Shown here piece after piece: positions 1 through 7,743 of a DNA stretch of 64,000 nucleotides (its first letter is position 1; each line of letters opens with the position of its first letter). The translations under genes and the position numbers were made by a program. This stretch comes from Campylobacteraceae bacterium. Lineage in GTDB: Bacteria > Campylobacterota > Campylobacteria > Campylobacterales > Sulfurovaceae. The stretch lies in assembly GCA_027034975.1 (NCBI GenBank), contig JALVWQ010000038.1:47641-111640 (forward strand), in the 5' to 3' direction. The notes below the pieces were generated by a model. The model worked only from the letters and a program-made list of their open reading frames with translations. It was not told the DNA's origin and did not search any database.

Positions 1-1
1 C

Positions 2-130
2 TATGTTAAAGGTTGGGATAAACAAGACCAACAAAGAGCAGGTGATAGAAAAGAGGAAGATATCACAACGCACGATGAGCGAAGTAAGAAAAAACCTCTT
101 GATTATTTAAATAATGGATTAGGATTGTAG
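2..130 (+). CDS. napG: NapG C-terminal end (partial, cut by window edge)
   Basis: An open frame enters from the left edge and ends at TAG one base before the napH ATG. Only about 42 residues are visible, ending in LDYLNNGLGL. The last part is lysine- and aspartate-rich and carries no cysteines. NapG is the periplasmic four-cluster ferredoxin that works with membrane NapH as a menaquinol dehydrogenase for nitrate reductase NapAB. The call rests mainly on position, because napG precedes napH in Campylobacterota nap operons, and on the resemblance of the tail to the LDYLN ending remembered from family members. None of the iron-sulfur motifs lie inside the window. Confidence 0.7.
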   Translation, partial: YVKGWDKQDQQRAGDRKEEDITTHDERSKKKPLDYLNNGLGL

Positions 131-131
131 T

Positions 132-959
132 ATGAAGTTCTCTAATATCAAATATTTACTCTTGAGAAGATTTACTCAATTTGGTCTATTGTTTTTATAC
201 TTTGCTGGTAACTATTGGGGATGGAGTATCTTACGAGGAGATATATCTACCTCTATGCTGTTTAACAAAGTGCCTCTTAGCGACCCTTTTGCCTTGCTGC
301 AAATATTTGCTAGTGGAGCTGTTGTTGGTGTAAATATACTGATTGGAGCTTTAATAATTGCTCTATTTTATGGAGTAATTGGTGGTAGAGCTTTCTGTAG
401 TTGGGTATGTCCTGTAAATTTAATTACAGATGCTGCTGCATGGCTTCGTAGAAAGTTAATGATTGATAAGATTGAAAGAAAGTTATGGATAAGCAGAAAT
501 ATTCGCTACTATATGATTATTGTAGTTTTAATAACTTCTGCAATAAGTGGTTTAGCAGTTTTTGAAATATTGAGTCCTATAACGATCCTGAATAGAAATA
601 TTATATTTGGTGTTGGTTCAGGCTTAGGCTTGATTGCTGCTATATTTCTTTTTGATCTATTTGTAGTTAAAAATGGTTGGTGTGGGCATATCTGTCCACT
701 TGGTGGAGTATATTCTATTATCGGAAAATACTCTCTCTTTAGAGTTAAACATATAAGTGAAAATTGTACTCTCTGTATGAAGTGTAAAGAGGTTTGTCCA
801 GAGAGTCAAGTTTTGCATATGATTGGAAAAAAGAGTATTAGTGTTAACGATATTGAGTGCACAAATTGTGGGCGATGTATCGATGTATGTGATGACGATG
901 CTCTTGCATTTTCAATTGGGAAATATATTTCAGAAAAAAAAGATAAGGAGTCAAAATGA
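132..959 (+). CDS. napH: NapH, membrane quinol dehydrogenase subunit of periplasmic nitrate reductase
   Basis: The 275-residue protein has four predicted membrane helices (about 17-35, 60-82, 127-147 and 158-178). Two Cx3CP motifs follow membrane segments (CSWVCPVN near 88 and CGHICPLG near 184). The cytoplasmic C-terminus holds a two-cluster ferredoxin region (CTLCMKCKEVCP and CTNCGRCIDVCD). This is the standard NapH plan: it oxidises menaquinol and hands electrons to NapG and then NapAB. With no NapC in this gene order, NapGH is the likely electron entry point. AGGA lies about 8 nt before the ATG, and the 3' end overlaps napB by 4 nt, indicating translational coupling. Confidence 0.93.
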   Translation: MKFSNIKYLLLRRFTQFGLLFLYFAGNYWGWSILRGDISTSMLFNKVPLSDPFALLQIFASGAVVGVNILIGALIIALFYGVIGGRAFCSWVCPVNLITDAAAWLRRKLMIDKIERKLWISRNIRYYMIIVVLITSAISGLAVFEILSPITILNRNIIFGVGSGLGLIAAIFLFDLFVVKNGWCGHICPLGGVYSIIGKYSLFRVKHISENCTLCMKCKEVCPESQVLHMIGKKSISVNDIECTNCGRCIDVCDDDALAFSIGKYISEKKDKESK

Positions 960-1555
960 TTAAAAAGGGAATTTTATCAGTAATTGCTATAAGTTGCTTA
1001 GCAATAAGTGCTTATGCAGCTGATAAAGTAATTACACCAGAATCGTTAAGTTTAAGAAAGACAGATATTGTTGATGAGAGTAAAGCAGCACCTGTAGATG
1101 CAAAGTTTGATGCAAAAGCACCAGGTCAAGCAAAAACATTAGAACGTTCGTACGAGAATGCTCCGCCGCTTATTCCGCATAGTGTAGATGGATTAGTGCC
1201 AATTACAATAAAAAACAATCAATGTTTAGGGTGTCATATGCCAGATGTTGCAAAAGGAGTTGGTGCTACACCTATACCAGAGTCACATTTTACTGATTTT
1301 AGACCAAAAACTGAACTTAAAGATGGTAAAATAGTAAAAGATGGAAAAGTTGTAGCAAATACTACAGATGTAACTGTAGCAAAATTTAAAAAGTTAAAAA
1401 AATTAAATCCTGCAAGATTTAATTGTACACAATGCCATGTACCGCAAGCAAATGTAAAACCTTTAGTGAAAAATAACTTCAAACCTGAATTTAGTGATGA
1501 GAAATTGAAGCATAAATCAGATTTGCTTAAAGTGATTAATGAAGGTGTAAAATAG
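956..1555 (+). CDS. napB: NapB, periplasmic dihaem cytochrome c subunit
   Basis: The 199-residue protein has a Sec signal peptide ending near AYA-AD (about residue 21). Two haem c motifs, CLGCH (90-94) and CTQCH (157-161), are visible, and H75 and H111 are plausible distal ligands. NapB passes electrons from NapGH to the molybdenum subunit NapA in the periplasm. The stretch between the two haem sites is lysine-rich, with a KDGKIVKDGKVV segment. The ATG overlaps the napH stop. The next gene starts at the base right after the napB stop. Confidence 0.93.
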   Translation: MIKKGILSVIAISCLAISAYAADKVITPESLSLRKTDIVDESKAAPVDAKFDAKAPGQAKTLERSYENAPPLIPHSVDGLVPITIKNNQCLGCHMPDVAKGVGATPIPESHFTDFRPKTELKDGKIVKDGKVVANTTDVTVAKFKKLKKLNPARFNCTQCHVPQANVKPLVKNNFKPEFSDEKLKHKSDLLKVINEGVK

Positions 1556-2056
1556 GTGGCAAGCAGAAGAGACTTTTTTAAAAAACTCATTGAACCTGTT
1601 CATAGCGTAAAAGAGGAGCCAAGACCCTCTTTTTTACGCCCTCCATATAGTGTTGATAATAGTCTTTTTGATAAAGAGTGTATAGCATGTGATTCAAAAG
1701 CGTGTGCTACTGCTTGTAAAGAGAATATAATTGTTATAGAAGCAAAAGGCACACCTATATTAAATTTTCGAAATAGTGGATGCACTTTTTGTCAAGATTG
1801 CGCGAAAGCTTGCCCAAGTGATGTATTAAAGGTAACTGAAGAGAATGAGAAAATATATGCAACTTTTTTAATTAATAAAGAGAGTTGTATGGCACATAAT
1901 GGAAGTATCTGTTTTTCATGTAAGGAGCCATGTATCGATAATGCTATTCTTTTTAAAGGAATGTTTGAACCGATAATTGATGTAGAAAAGTGTACAAGTT
2001 GTGGTTTTTGTTTAAGTAGATGCCCTACAAATGCAATAGAATATATTCTAAATTAA
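1556..2056 (+). CDS. napF: NapF, cytoplasmic polyferredoxin of the nap system
   Basis: The 166-residue protein begins with MASRRDFFKKL, the usual NapF N-terminus, from a GTG start directly behind the napB stop. Cysteine groups CIACDSKACATAC, CTFCQDCAKACP, CFSCKEPC and CTSCGFCLSRCP suggest up to four [4Fe-4S] sites; the first and third are spaced irregularly. NapF is a cytoplasmic accessory protein thought to act on NapA before export. There is no signal peptide. It lies inside the nap operon, 10 nt before the next gene. Confidence 0.9.
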   Translation: MASRRDFFKKLIEPVHSVKEEPRPSFLRPPYSVDNSLFDKECIACDSKACATACKENIIVIEAKGTPILNFRNSGCTFCQDCAKACPSDVLKVTEENEKIYATFLINKESCMAHNGSICFSCKEPCIDNAILFKGMFEPIIDVEKCTSCGFCLSRCPTNAIEYILN

Positions 2057-2066
2057 GGAGCGATTA

Positions 2067-2432
2067 ATGAGTAAAGTTGATATAGAGAAAGAGTACCCTT
2101 TTCTTGCTAAAAGTATTGAAGAGAAAGATTTAGATGAGTTACGGTACTTTGTTGTAGTAGATGAAAACTATGAAGATATTGATGATGAAGAGGTAGATGT
2201 TTATGATCCTCAAGATTATAACTATTTAATATATATTGTTGAGAGAGTCCAAAATGCTTTAAAGGAGGAGGGGTTAAAAAAGCTCATTGGAAGATTGTAT
2301 GATCATTCTGCATTTGAAAATTTTTTAGATTCAGAGATAGATCTTTATGGTGCGAAAAGTGAGTTAGAGAGTGAGGAGATTGCCAGAATAGTGTTAGGTG
2401 AAATAGATTCTATTTTAGGAGATGAGAGTTGA
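2067..2432 (+). CDS. Acidic hypothetical protein inside the nap operon
   Basis: The 121-residue protein is not recognised. It is strongly acidic, with DENYEDIDDEEVDVYDPQDY near residues 31-50, and has no signal peptide, membrane helix or cysteine. It appears mostly helical after residue 55. AAGGAG precedes the ATG. The next gene's TTG start overlaps its stop, so it is probably co-translated with napL. Position between napF and napL suggests a nap accessory role such as a NapA or cofactor chaperone, but this is inference from context only. Confidence 0.75.
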   Translation: MSKVDIEKEYPFLAKSIEEKDLDELRYFVVVDENYEDIDDEEVDVYDPQDYNYLIYIVERVQNALKEEGLKKLIGRLYDHSAFENFLDSEIDLYGAKSELESEEIARIVLGEIDSILGDES

Positions 2433-3382
2433 AAATATTACTATCTTTATTTATTTTATCTGTTATGATATTTGCAAAAACTCTTCAACCTGTTTTTACA
2501 ATAGATGTTAATGAAAGTGTAAAGGATATGGTTTTAGGTGATGGACACTTATTAGTAATAGGTACAGATGTAGGTAAGTTAAAAGTGTATGATTTAAATC
2601 AAAAAAAATTTATACAAGTAATACATTTACCTAAAATAAAAGATTTTATGGGTGATATTATGGATACAAGAGTATCAAGTGTCGATTACTATAAAGGAAA
2701 ACTTTTAATGTTAAGCGATAGCGGTGTAGGTGGTTATAGCGATCTACGTTTAAATGAAAACAATAAAACTACTGATATATTTACAGAAAAAGATAAACTC
2801 TCATTAGTAGAGAGTAAATTTGTTGATGAAGAGAATATATTTTTAGCTTTCTTGAGTGATGAGATTGCTTTATATAATTTAAAGAGTAAGAAATTTATCT
2901 ATAGAAAGCAGTTGAGTGAATCCAAATTTTCAGATTTTGCACTAAATAGCAAAAGAGATTTGGCTGCAATTGCAAATGAGAGCGGAGAAGTTGTTGTTGT
3001 TGCACCAAAGAGCGGAAAAATAGTGAAGCGATTAAGCGGAATAAATTTAGACAATATCTTTAAAGTAGATATAAAAAAGGATTTTGTTGTAACGGCAGGA
3101 AAAGATAGAAGGGCAGGATGGTATAATTTAGCAACAGGTGCTAAAGATTATATTCAAGCTCATTTCTTTATTTATGTTGCAGCACTCAGTCCAGATGCTA
3201 CTTTAGCAGCATTTGCAATGGATGAAAATAATAATATAACAATTATCGATTTGAGTACAAAATCGAAACTTTTTGTACTAAAAGGGCAAAAAAGCACACT
3301 CAATGCAATTATTTTTAAAGATAATAGTACCGTTTTTGCTGCAAGTGACGATAATTTTGTTAATATGTGGATATTAAAATAA
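2429..3382 (+). CDS. napL: NapL, periplasmic WD40-like nap accessory protein
   Basis: The 317-residue protein has a signal peptide (MKILLSLFILSVMIFA) followed by repeated beta-strand motifs typical of a WD40/propeller fold, such as VTAGKDRRAGWYNL and VFAASDDNFVNMWIL. NapL is found in Campylobacterota nap operons between napF and napD, and its exact role is not settled. The TTG start overlaps the upstream stop codon by 4 nt. An AGGAG lies a few bases upstream inside the preceding gene. Length and position fit NapL well; no catalytic motif is visible. Confidence 0.82.
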   Translation: MKILLSLFILSVMIFAKTLQPVFTIDVNESVKDMVLGDGHLLVIGTDVGKLKVYDLNQKKFIQVIHLPKIKDFMGDIMDTRVSSVDYYKGKLLMLSDSGVGGYSDLRLNENNKTTDIFTEKDKLSLVESKFVDEENIFLAFLSDEIALYNLKSKKFIYRKQLSESKFSDFALNSKRDLAAIANESGEVVVVAPKSGKIVKRLSGINLDNIFKVDIKKDFVVTAGKDRRAGWYNLATGAKDYIQAHFFIYVAALSPDATLAAFAMDENNNITIIDLSTKSKLFVLKGQKSTLNAIIFKDNSTVFAASDDNFVNMWILK

Positions 3383-3391
3383 GGAGAAGAG

Positions 3392-3745
3392 ATGAATATT
3401 TCAAGTATAGTTGTTCAGTGTAAAAGCGAGAATTTCGACAAAGTAAAAGAGTGGTGCGAAAAGAGTGATATTTGTGATTACCACTTTGGCGATAAAGCTA
3501 AGGGTAAGATTATTGTAACAATCGAAGGCGAAGATGTAGGTGAAGAGATTGAGAAGTTAAAGCAAATTCAAGTAGCACCATTTGTAATTGCAGCTGATAT
3601 GATGATGACATACCAAGAGGATATGCTCGATGAAGAGATAAAGAATCTCCAAGAGCAAGACCCAGTGCCAGCCTTTTTAAATGATCCAAATACAAAGGCT
3701 GAAGATATTGTTTATCATGGTGATCTTAAGAAAAAATTGATATAA
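3392..3745 (+). CDS. napD: NapD, chaperone for the NapA twin-arginine signal peptide
   Basis: The 117-residue protein opens with MNISSIVVQCKSENFDKV, the ferredoxin-like beta-alpha-beta start of NapD, which binds the Tat signal of NapA and holds back export until the cofactor is inserted. It is about 30 residues longer than the E. coli protein, with an acidic tail (EEIKNLQEQDPVPAFLNDP). AAGGAG precedes the ATG. It is the last nap gene in the window and is followed by a convergent gap shared with ppk2. Confidence 0.88.
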   Translation: MNISSIVVQCKSENFDKVKEWCEKSDICDYHFGDKAKGKIIVTIEGEDVGEEIEKLKQIQVAPFVIAADMMMTYQEDMLDEEIKNLQEQDPVPAFLNDPNTKAEDIVYHGDLKKKLI

Positions 3746-3784
3746 ACCCAAATTTTGCGTTAGAGATTAACAACCTTTTTAGCA
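3745..3784. repeat. Dispersed 37-40-nt repeat, copy 1
   Basis: AACCCAAATTTTGCG...TTAGCA here matches, in inverted orientation, 17322-17358, with one substitution and a 2-nt length difference over about 37 nt. It begins directly at the napD stop codon. See the copies at 17325-17395. Confidence 0.75.
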
Positions 3785-3799
3785 GACTTTGATTTAAAT

Positions 3800-3816
3800 G
3801 GCGAACTTGCCTTTTT
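3800..3816 (+). terminator. Possible weak terminator after nap operon
   Basis: GGCGAACTTGCC is followed by TTTTT. The stem is only 3-4 bp with a G-T pair, so this is a weak candidate for ending nap transcription. Confidence 0.25.
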
Positions 3817-3843
3817 ATAGAGTTTGAATTCAATCGATATCTC

Positions 3844-3867
3844 CAAGTTTTGCGGATGCAAAACTTG
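3844..3867. terminator. Perfect 10-bp hairpin between convergent napD and ppk2
   Basis: CAAGTTTTGC, loop GGAT, GCAAAACTTG is a perfect inverted repeat immediately beyond the ppk2 stop codon. It could act as a transcript 3' end for either strand. It lacks a clean T-run, so terminator function is only probable. Confidence 0.45.
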
Positions 3868-3868
3868 A

Positions 3869-4627
3869 TTATGAAAAAATCAATCCTTGCTCATAGCATT
3901 TGGTGTTAAATTGGCATACAACAGTTTTATCGTAGTTAAGGAACTCCTCTTTTTTTCCTTCGTAACTCATTAAAGAGAGAAAATGCTTCATAGCATTAAT
4001 TCTAGCCTCCTTTTTTCTGTTGGTATGGATTACATACCAAGGGGCAAAATCGAATGTTGTTTTACTAAACATAATATCTCTAGCATCAGAGTACTCTTTC
4101 CAGAGTTTTTGAGCTTGGGCATCGATAGGGCTTAGCTTCCACTGTTTCAGAGGATCGTTTTTTCTAGCTTCGAGCCTCTCTGCCTGCTCATCTTTGGAGA
4201 TGTCGAGGTAGTATTTAATAAAAATAATATCTGAATCTACAAGAAGTTTTTCGAAGTTTCCTACATCATTAAGAAAACGCTTATGCTCCTCTTCGGTGCA
4301 GAAGTGCATTACTTTCTCGACACCAGCACGGTTGTACCAGCTTCTGTTAAAGAAGACCATCTCTCCACCCGATGGAAGGTGGGGAACATAGCGTTGGAAG
4401 TACCATGACTTTTTATCTCTATCGCTAGGCTTGCCAAGTGCTACAACTCGAGCCTCTCTTGGGCTTAAGTGCTCTACAAATCGTTTAATAGTGCCATCTT
4501 TACCAGCGGCATCTCTACCTTCGAAGATTATACAGACTTTCAGATCTTTCTCGATAACTTCTCTTTGGAACTTAACAAGTTCAACTTGCAGGTTGTAGAG
4601 CTCTCTTTTGTACTCTTTCTTAGTCAT
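3869..4627 (-). CDS. ppk2: Polyphosphate kinase 2 family protein (PPK2)
   Basis: The protein of about 252 residues carries the PPK2 Walker A loop GRDAAGKDG (near 37-45) and the lid/Walker B region FFNRSWYNRAGVE. Single-domain PPK2 enzymes use polyphosphate to phosphorylate nucleoside diphosphates, or the reverse. The substrate class cannot be read by eye. The ORF track starts at a TTG 18 nt further out, but AAGGAGG lies between that codon and the ATG at 4627, so the ATG is chosen. The start overlaps the end of the upstream ttcA-like gene by 8 nt. Confidence 0.9.
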   Translation of the reverse strand: MTKKEYKRELYNLQVELVKFQREVIEKDLKVCIIFEGRDAAGKDGTIKRFVEHLSPREARVVALGKPSDRDKKSWYFQRYVPHLPSGGEMVFFNRSWYNRAGVEKVMHFCTEEEHKRFLNDVGNFEKLLVDSDIIFIKYYLDISKDEQAERLEARKNDPLKQWKLSPIDAQAQKLWKEYSDARDIMFSKTTFDFAPWYVIHTNRKKEARINAMKHFLSLMSYEGKKEEFLNYDKTVVCQFNTKCYEQGLIFS

Positions 4628-5441
4628 TTTTTTCCTCCTTATCAATATCGTCTCGAATCCATCTTTTTGGATCTAAAAAGGTGTCGTCGTGGATATGGGA
4701 AAATGAAGCTTTAAGTGTTGTAAAGAGGTTACTATGTTGCTTCTCTAGTTCTCGTAGCCACTCTTTCGTATTTGCTCTTGCGTAAGGCATTTTGGTCTGT
4801 ATCCTCATTGTTGGGCACGCTTCGTCGCCAATAGTTATAAAGCCATTTTCAGTAGCAAAGTTTCTAAGTTGCTCTTCGCGAGCTTCGATGAGTGGGCGGA
4901 TAACATGCACCCCTCGCTTTGCTTTATAGATTGGTGGCATTGAGCGAAGGCTCCCATTATAGAGCATATTCATAAAAAAGCTCTCTACTGCATCATCTAA
5001 ATGGTGTCCAAGAGCGATTTTGTTAAATCCATGCTCTATTGCGTATGTATAGAGTGCTCCACGACGCATTCTTGAGAAGTAACTACAAAAAGAGCTATTC
5101 TCTCGCATGGTCTCTTGGGAGATGTCGTAGATCTCTGTTTTGTAGACTTCGTAAGGGAGCGAGTACTCTTTGCAGTGCTCTTTGAGAAAGCTGTAATCTT
5201 CGCCATCCATACCATAGCTTATGGTAACGGCTTGATACTCGAAATTAAATGGGGAGTGTTGGTGCATATTGGCTATTAAATGGAGCAGACTAAGGGAGTC
5301 TTTGCCACCACTAAGGGCAACTAAGACTCTATCGCCTTCACCAATTAGGCGGTATTTTGCGTTACTTCTTCCAAATACTCGTAGAAGTTTTTTAGAAATC
5401 TTTGCCCATTTACGGTTTTTTTGACTCTCTCTATTTTGCAA
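4620..5441 (-). CDS. ttcA: TtcA-family tRNA 2-thiocytidine synthetase
   Basis: The 273-residue PP-loop ATPase has SGGKDS at 44-49, the family segment RMRRGALYTYA near 124-134 and ALGHHLDDAVESFFMNMLYNG near 143-163. TtcA puts sulfur on C32 of some tRNAs. In E. coli the [4Fe-4S] ligands are C122, C125 and C222. Here the matching CxxC reads CSYF (C119 to F122), so the second ligand is phenylalanine; C209 could match the third. The TTG start overlaps the mtnN end by 11 nt, and no internal Met fits better. Family membership is firm, activity less so. Confidence 0.8.
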   Translation of the reverse strand: MQNRESQKNRKWAKISKKLLRVFGRSNAKYRLIGEGDRVLVALSGGKDSLSLLHLIANMHQHSPFNFEYQAVTISYGMDGEDYSFLKEHCKEYSLPYEVYKTEIYDISQETMRENSSFCSYFSRMRRGALYTYAIEHGFNKIALGHHLDDAVESFFMNMLYNGSLRSMPPIYKAKRGVHVIRPLIEAREEQLRNFATENGFITIGDEACPTMRIQTKMPYARANTKEWLRELEKQHSNLFTTLKASFSHIHDDTFLDPKRWIRDDIDKEEKND

Positions 5442-6123
5442 TTTTCTCTACCATCTCTAAGATAAAATCGGCACTCACTTTTGCTGACTTCTCTAAGAAT
5501 GTATCGAAGTCAAAGCTTGCATCGCTATCGGCACTATCGCTAATTGCACGAAGTATAAAGAATGGAACATTGAGAGCATCGCAAACAAGGGCAACACTAT
5601 ACCCCTCCATCTCGAGTGCATCCGCATTAAAGGTTGTCTTTATCCACTCCTTCTTTTCGCTAGAGCTAATAAATTGATCCCCAGTTGCGATTGTTCCCTC
5701 TTTTAGGTCGATACCCTTCTCCTTTGCAACCTCTTTAGCAATAGTTATTAAATCGCTATCTGGATATATATATACTTGCCCCTCTGGAACAAAGCCATGT
5801 GGGTGCCCAAAAGCGGTAATATCTAAATCGTGTTTACAGAGCTTATTCGCATAGATTAAGTCGCCAATTTTAAGAGTCTCATTAATTGCCCCTGCAACCC
5901 CACTAAAGAGGAGTCTATCACACTTAAAATGTTCAATAAGAACGGTTGCAGTCAGTGTCGAGAAGGCACATCCAATCTTAGAGTATGCAATAACAAGCTC
6001 CACGCCTTTATACTCTGCTTTATAGTAGCTATTATCTGCATAATCGATACGGCTTATCTTTTCTAACTTCTCTAAGAGAGGTTCTATCTCTTCTGGCATT
6101 GCACCAAGTATTGCAATTCTCAT
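5431..6123 (-). CDS. mtnN: MTA/SAH (aminodeoxyfutalosine) nucleosidase
   Basis: The 230-residue protein begins MRIAILGAMPEEIEPL with the catalytic glutamate region. It carries FSGVAGAI, ATGDQFISS and ALEMEGYSVALVC, and RAISDSADSDA contains the catalytic aspartate. It cleaves methylthioadenosine and S-adenosylhomocysteine. In Campylobacterota the same enzyme hydrolyses 6-amino-6-deoxyfutalosine in menaquinone synthesis, which ties it to the nap respiratory genes nearby. A symmetric ATTCACA-T-TGTGAAT sequence lies about 30 nt upstream. Confidence 0.92.
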   Translation of the reverse strand: MRIAILGAMPEEIEPLLEKLEKISRIDYADNSYYKAEYKGVELVIAYSKIGCAFSTLTATVLIEHFKCDRLLFSGVAGAINETLKIGDLIYANKLCKHDLDITAFGHPHGFVPEGQVYIYPDSDLITIAKEVAKEKGIDLKEGTIATGDQFISSSEKKEWIKTTFNADALEMEGYSVALVCDALNVPFFILRAISDSADSDASFDFDTFLEKSAKVSADFILEMVEKIAK

Positions 6124-6154
6124 AGTTTTCCTTTTACGCTATTTTTAATTATCT

Positions 6155-6169
6155 ATTCACATTGTGAAT
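6155..6169. promoter_or_regulatory. Operator-like palindrome upstream of mtnN
   Basis: ATTCACATTGTGAAT has perfect 7-bp arms around one central base, and another GTGTGAAT half-site follows at 6173-6180. It lies in the 69-nt fabD-mtnN gap. The TGTGA half-sites recall CRP/FNR-family operators, but no regulator is assigned. Confidence 0.4.
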
Positions 6170-6192
6170 TTAGTGTGAATAAATGGAACTTT

Positions 6193-7134
6193 TTACATTA
6201 ACTCTTGAATAGCTTGGATTGTTTTCTCTAGCGTTTCCATATTGCTAATATTAAAGTGTGGCTTCTTGGTAAGCTTTTTATTAAGCCCTTTTAAAACATT
6301 TCCGTGTCCGAACTCGATATAGCAATCTACTTCGTCATCGATTGTTTGGATCGATTGCTTATAGAGTACCGGTTTTACCAATTGCTCTGGGAGAAGCTCT
6401 AAAGTTTCTTCTTTAGTGTTGTATGGTTTTGCTGTTACATTTGAAACAACAGGAGCTAAGAACTCATCTTTTAAAAGATCTTCTAATGAAGCTTTAAATG
6501 GTGCTACTGCACTTGCTAGAAGTGGGCAGTGGCTTGCTACAGACATATTTAAAAGCATTGCACGGCGAGCACCTGCCTCTTTAAGTTGTGGCTCTAAGTT
6601 TACAAGATCCTCTTTAATACCTGCAATTACAATTTGCCCATCGCTATTGTAGTTTACAGCCCAAACTTGCTTACCATCTGCTCTTGCATCTTCGCAAAGT
6701 TTTTCGACAACATCATCGCTTAAACCTAAAGAGACAAGCATTCCAACCTCTTGATCTTTACAAGCATCAGCCATCAATTTACCGCGAGTATGCACTAGTG
6801 CTACAGCATCGCTACTCTCAAGTGCTCCAACGGCTGCGAGGGCACTAAGCTCCCCTAAAGAGTGCCCTAGAGCATAGAGTGGTTTTATTGGCATAGCATC
6901 TTCGAAGAGCTTATATGCCATCATACTTACAAGTAAAATTGCTGGTTGTGTGTACTCTGTTTTAGCTAAGTCATCATTTTCGTTAAAGAGTAGATTCTTA
7001 AAATCAATCCCAGTTTGAGCCTCTGCCTCTTCTAACACTTTTTTTGCTATTTCACTATTCTTATAGAAATCCTCTCCCATTCCTACAGCTTGTGAACCCT
7101 GTCCAGGGAAGAGAAATGCACACTTCATAGACAT
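6193..7134 (-). CDS. fabD: Malonyl-CoA:ACP transacylase
   Basis: The 313-residue protein has the GQGSQ motif at 11-15, the nucleophile motif GHSLGE near 90, and SVASHCPLL carrying the catalytic histidine. FabD loads malonyl groups onto acyl carrier protein for fatty acid synthesis. The ATG at 7134 has AGGA about 5 nt upstream and is chosen over a second ATG two codons in. It begins 1 nt after the end of the preceding hypothetical gene, so they are probably co-transcribed. Confidence 0.93.
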   Translation of the reverse strand: MSMKCAFLFPGQGSQAVGMGEDFYKNSEIAKKVLEEAEAQTGIDFKNLLFNENDDLAKTEYTQPAILLVSMMAYKLFEDAMPIKPLYALGHSLGELSALAAVGALESSDAVALVHTRGKLMADACKDQEVGMLVSLGLSDDVVEKLCEDARADGKQVWAVNYNSDGQIVIAGIKEDLVNLEPQLKEAGARRAMLLNMSVASHCPLLASAVAPFKASLEDLLKDEFLAPVVSNVTAKPYNTKEETLELLPEQLVKPVLYKQSIQTIDDEVDCYIEFGHGNVLKGLNKKLTKKPHFNISNMETLEKTIQAIQELM

Positions 7135-7135
7135 A

Positions 7136-7519
7136 TTAATCCTTTATATGGTTTTGGTAAATTGCCCCATCGATAGAAGCTTTAGCGATACTCTCTAGAT
7201 CATTGTCGTTAGAGATTATAGCTAAAACTTTTGCATCCCATAGGTAGTTATCGGCTATACTTTGGAGCTCTTTTGCAAGTGCTGTTTGGGCAATGATATA
7301 GTTTGCGTTAAAAGCATTTGCATAGAGAGCCTCTTTTATAGTATTGACCTTTATTGCATATGGTAAATTATTGCTCGCACAATGTTTTGCAAGCGAGTAG
7401 GGTGCTTTAAACTCTTGAAGATAGAGAATATCCTTTGGGGTAGTAGCATCTATCTCCTCTATTGTAGAGATAGTTATAAAGTGTGGTGACTCTATATATT
7501 CATTTCCAAAAATAAGCAC
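7136..7519 (-). CDS. Hypothetical protein upstream of fabD
   Basis: The 127-residue protein from a GTG start is not recognised. It has no signal peptide, membrane helix or cysteine cluster beyond one Cys. The alternating strand/helix pattern (YIIAQTALAKELQSIA, AKVLAIISNDNDLESIAKASIDGAIY) suggests a small alpha/beta fold resembling the last part of a TIM-barrel or TrpF-like protein, but this is only an impression. Its start overlaps the stop of the upstream small membrane protein gene by 1 nt. Confidence 0.65.
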   Translation of the reverse strand: MLIFGNEYIESPHFITISTIEEIDATTPKDILYLQEFKAPYSLAKHCASNNLPYAIKVNTIKEALYANAFNANYIIAQTALAKELQSIADNYLWDAKVLAIISNDNDLESIAKASIDGAIYQNHIKD

Positions 7520-7743
7520 TATATCTCCTCTTTACACTCTTGGCAGTAGTAGCATTTTCCTTTTTTGACTGCCTCTTTTTGTGTAATATAGACTTCGCAT
7601 TTGCAACACTCTACAAGAGTATTTTCGTCATTATCATCTATGCTACTACTCTTTTTTTTTGGTAGCTTAAATTCACCACCAAGAAATTTATAGAGATAGT
7701 ATAATACAATGAGTATGAGTATAATTTTAATAAAAATCCCCAT
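7519..7743 (-). CDS. Small membrane-anchored zinc-ribbon protein (PP0621-like)
   Basis: The 74-residue protein has one N-terminal membrane helix (FIKIILILIVLYYLYKFL), a polar linker (KKKSSSIDDNDEN) and a C-terminal knuckle with cysteine pairs CCKCEVY and CYYCQEC spaced for zinc. This is the layout of PP0621-type proteins, which often sit near core genes; function is unknown. It starts at the last base of rsmG, so the rsmG, PP0621-like, hypothetical, fabD run is tightly packed. Confidence 0.75.
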   Translation of the reverse strand: MGIFIKIILILIVLYYLYKFLGGEFKLPKKKSSSIDDNDENTLVECCKCEVYITQKEAVKKGKCYYCQECKEEI

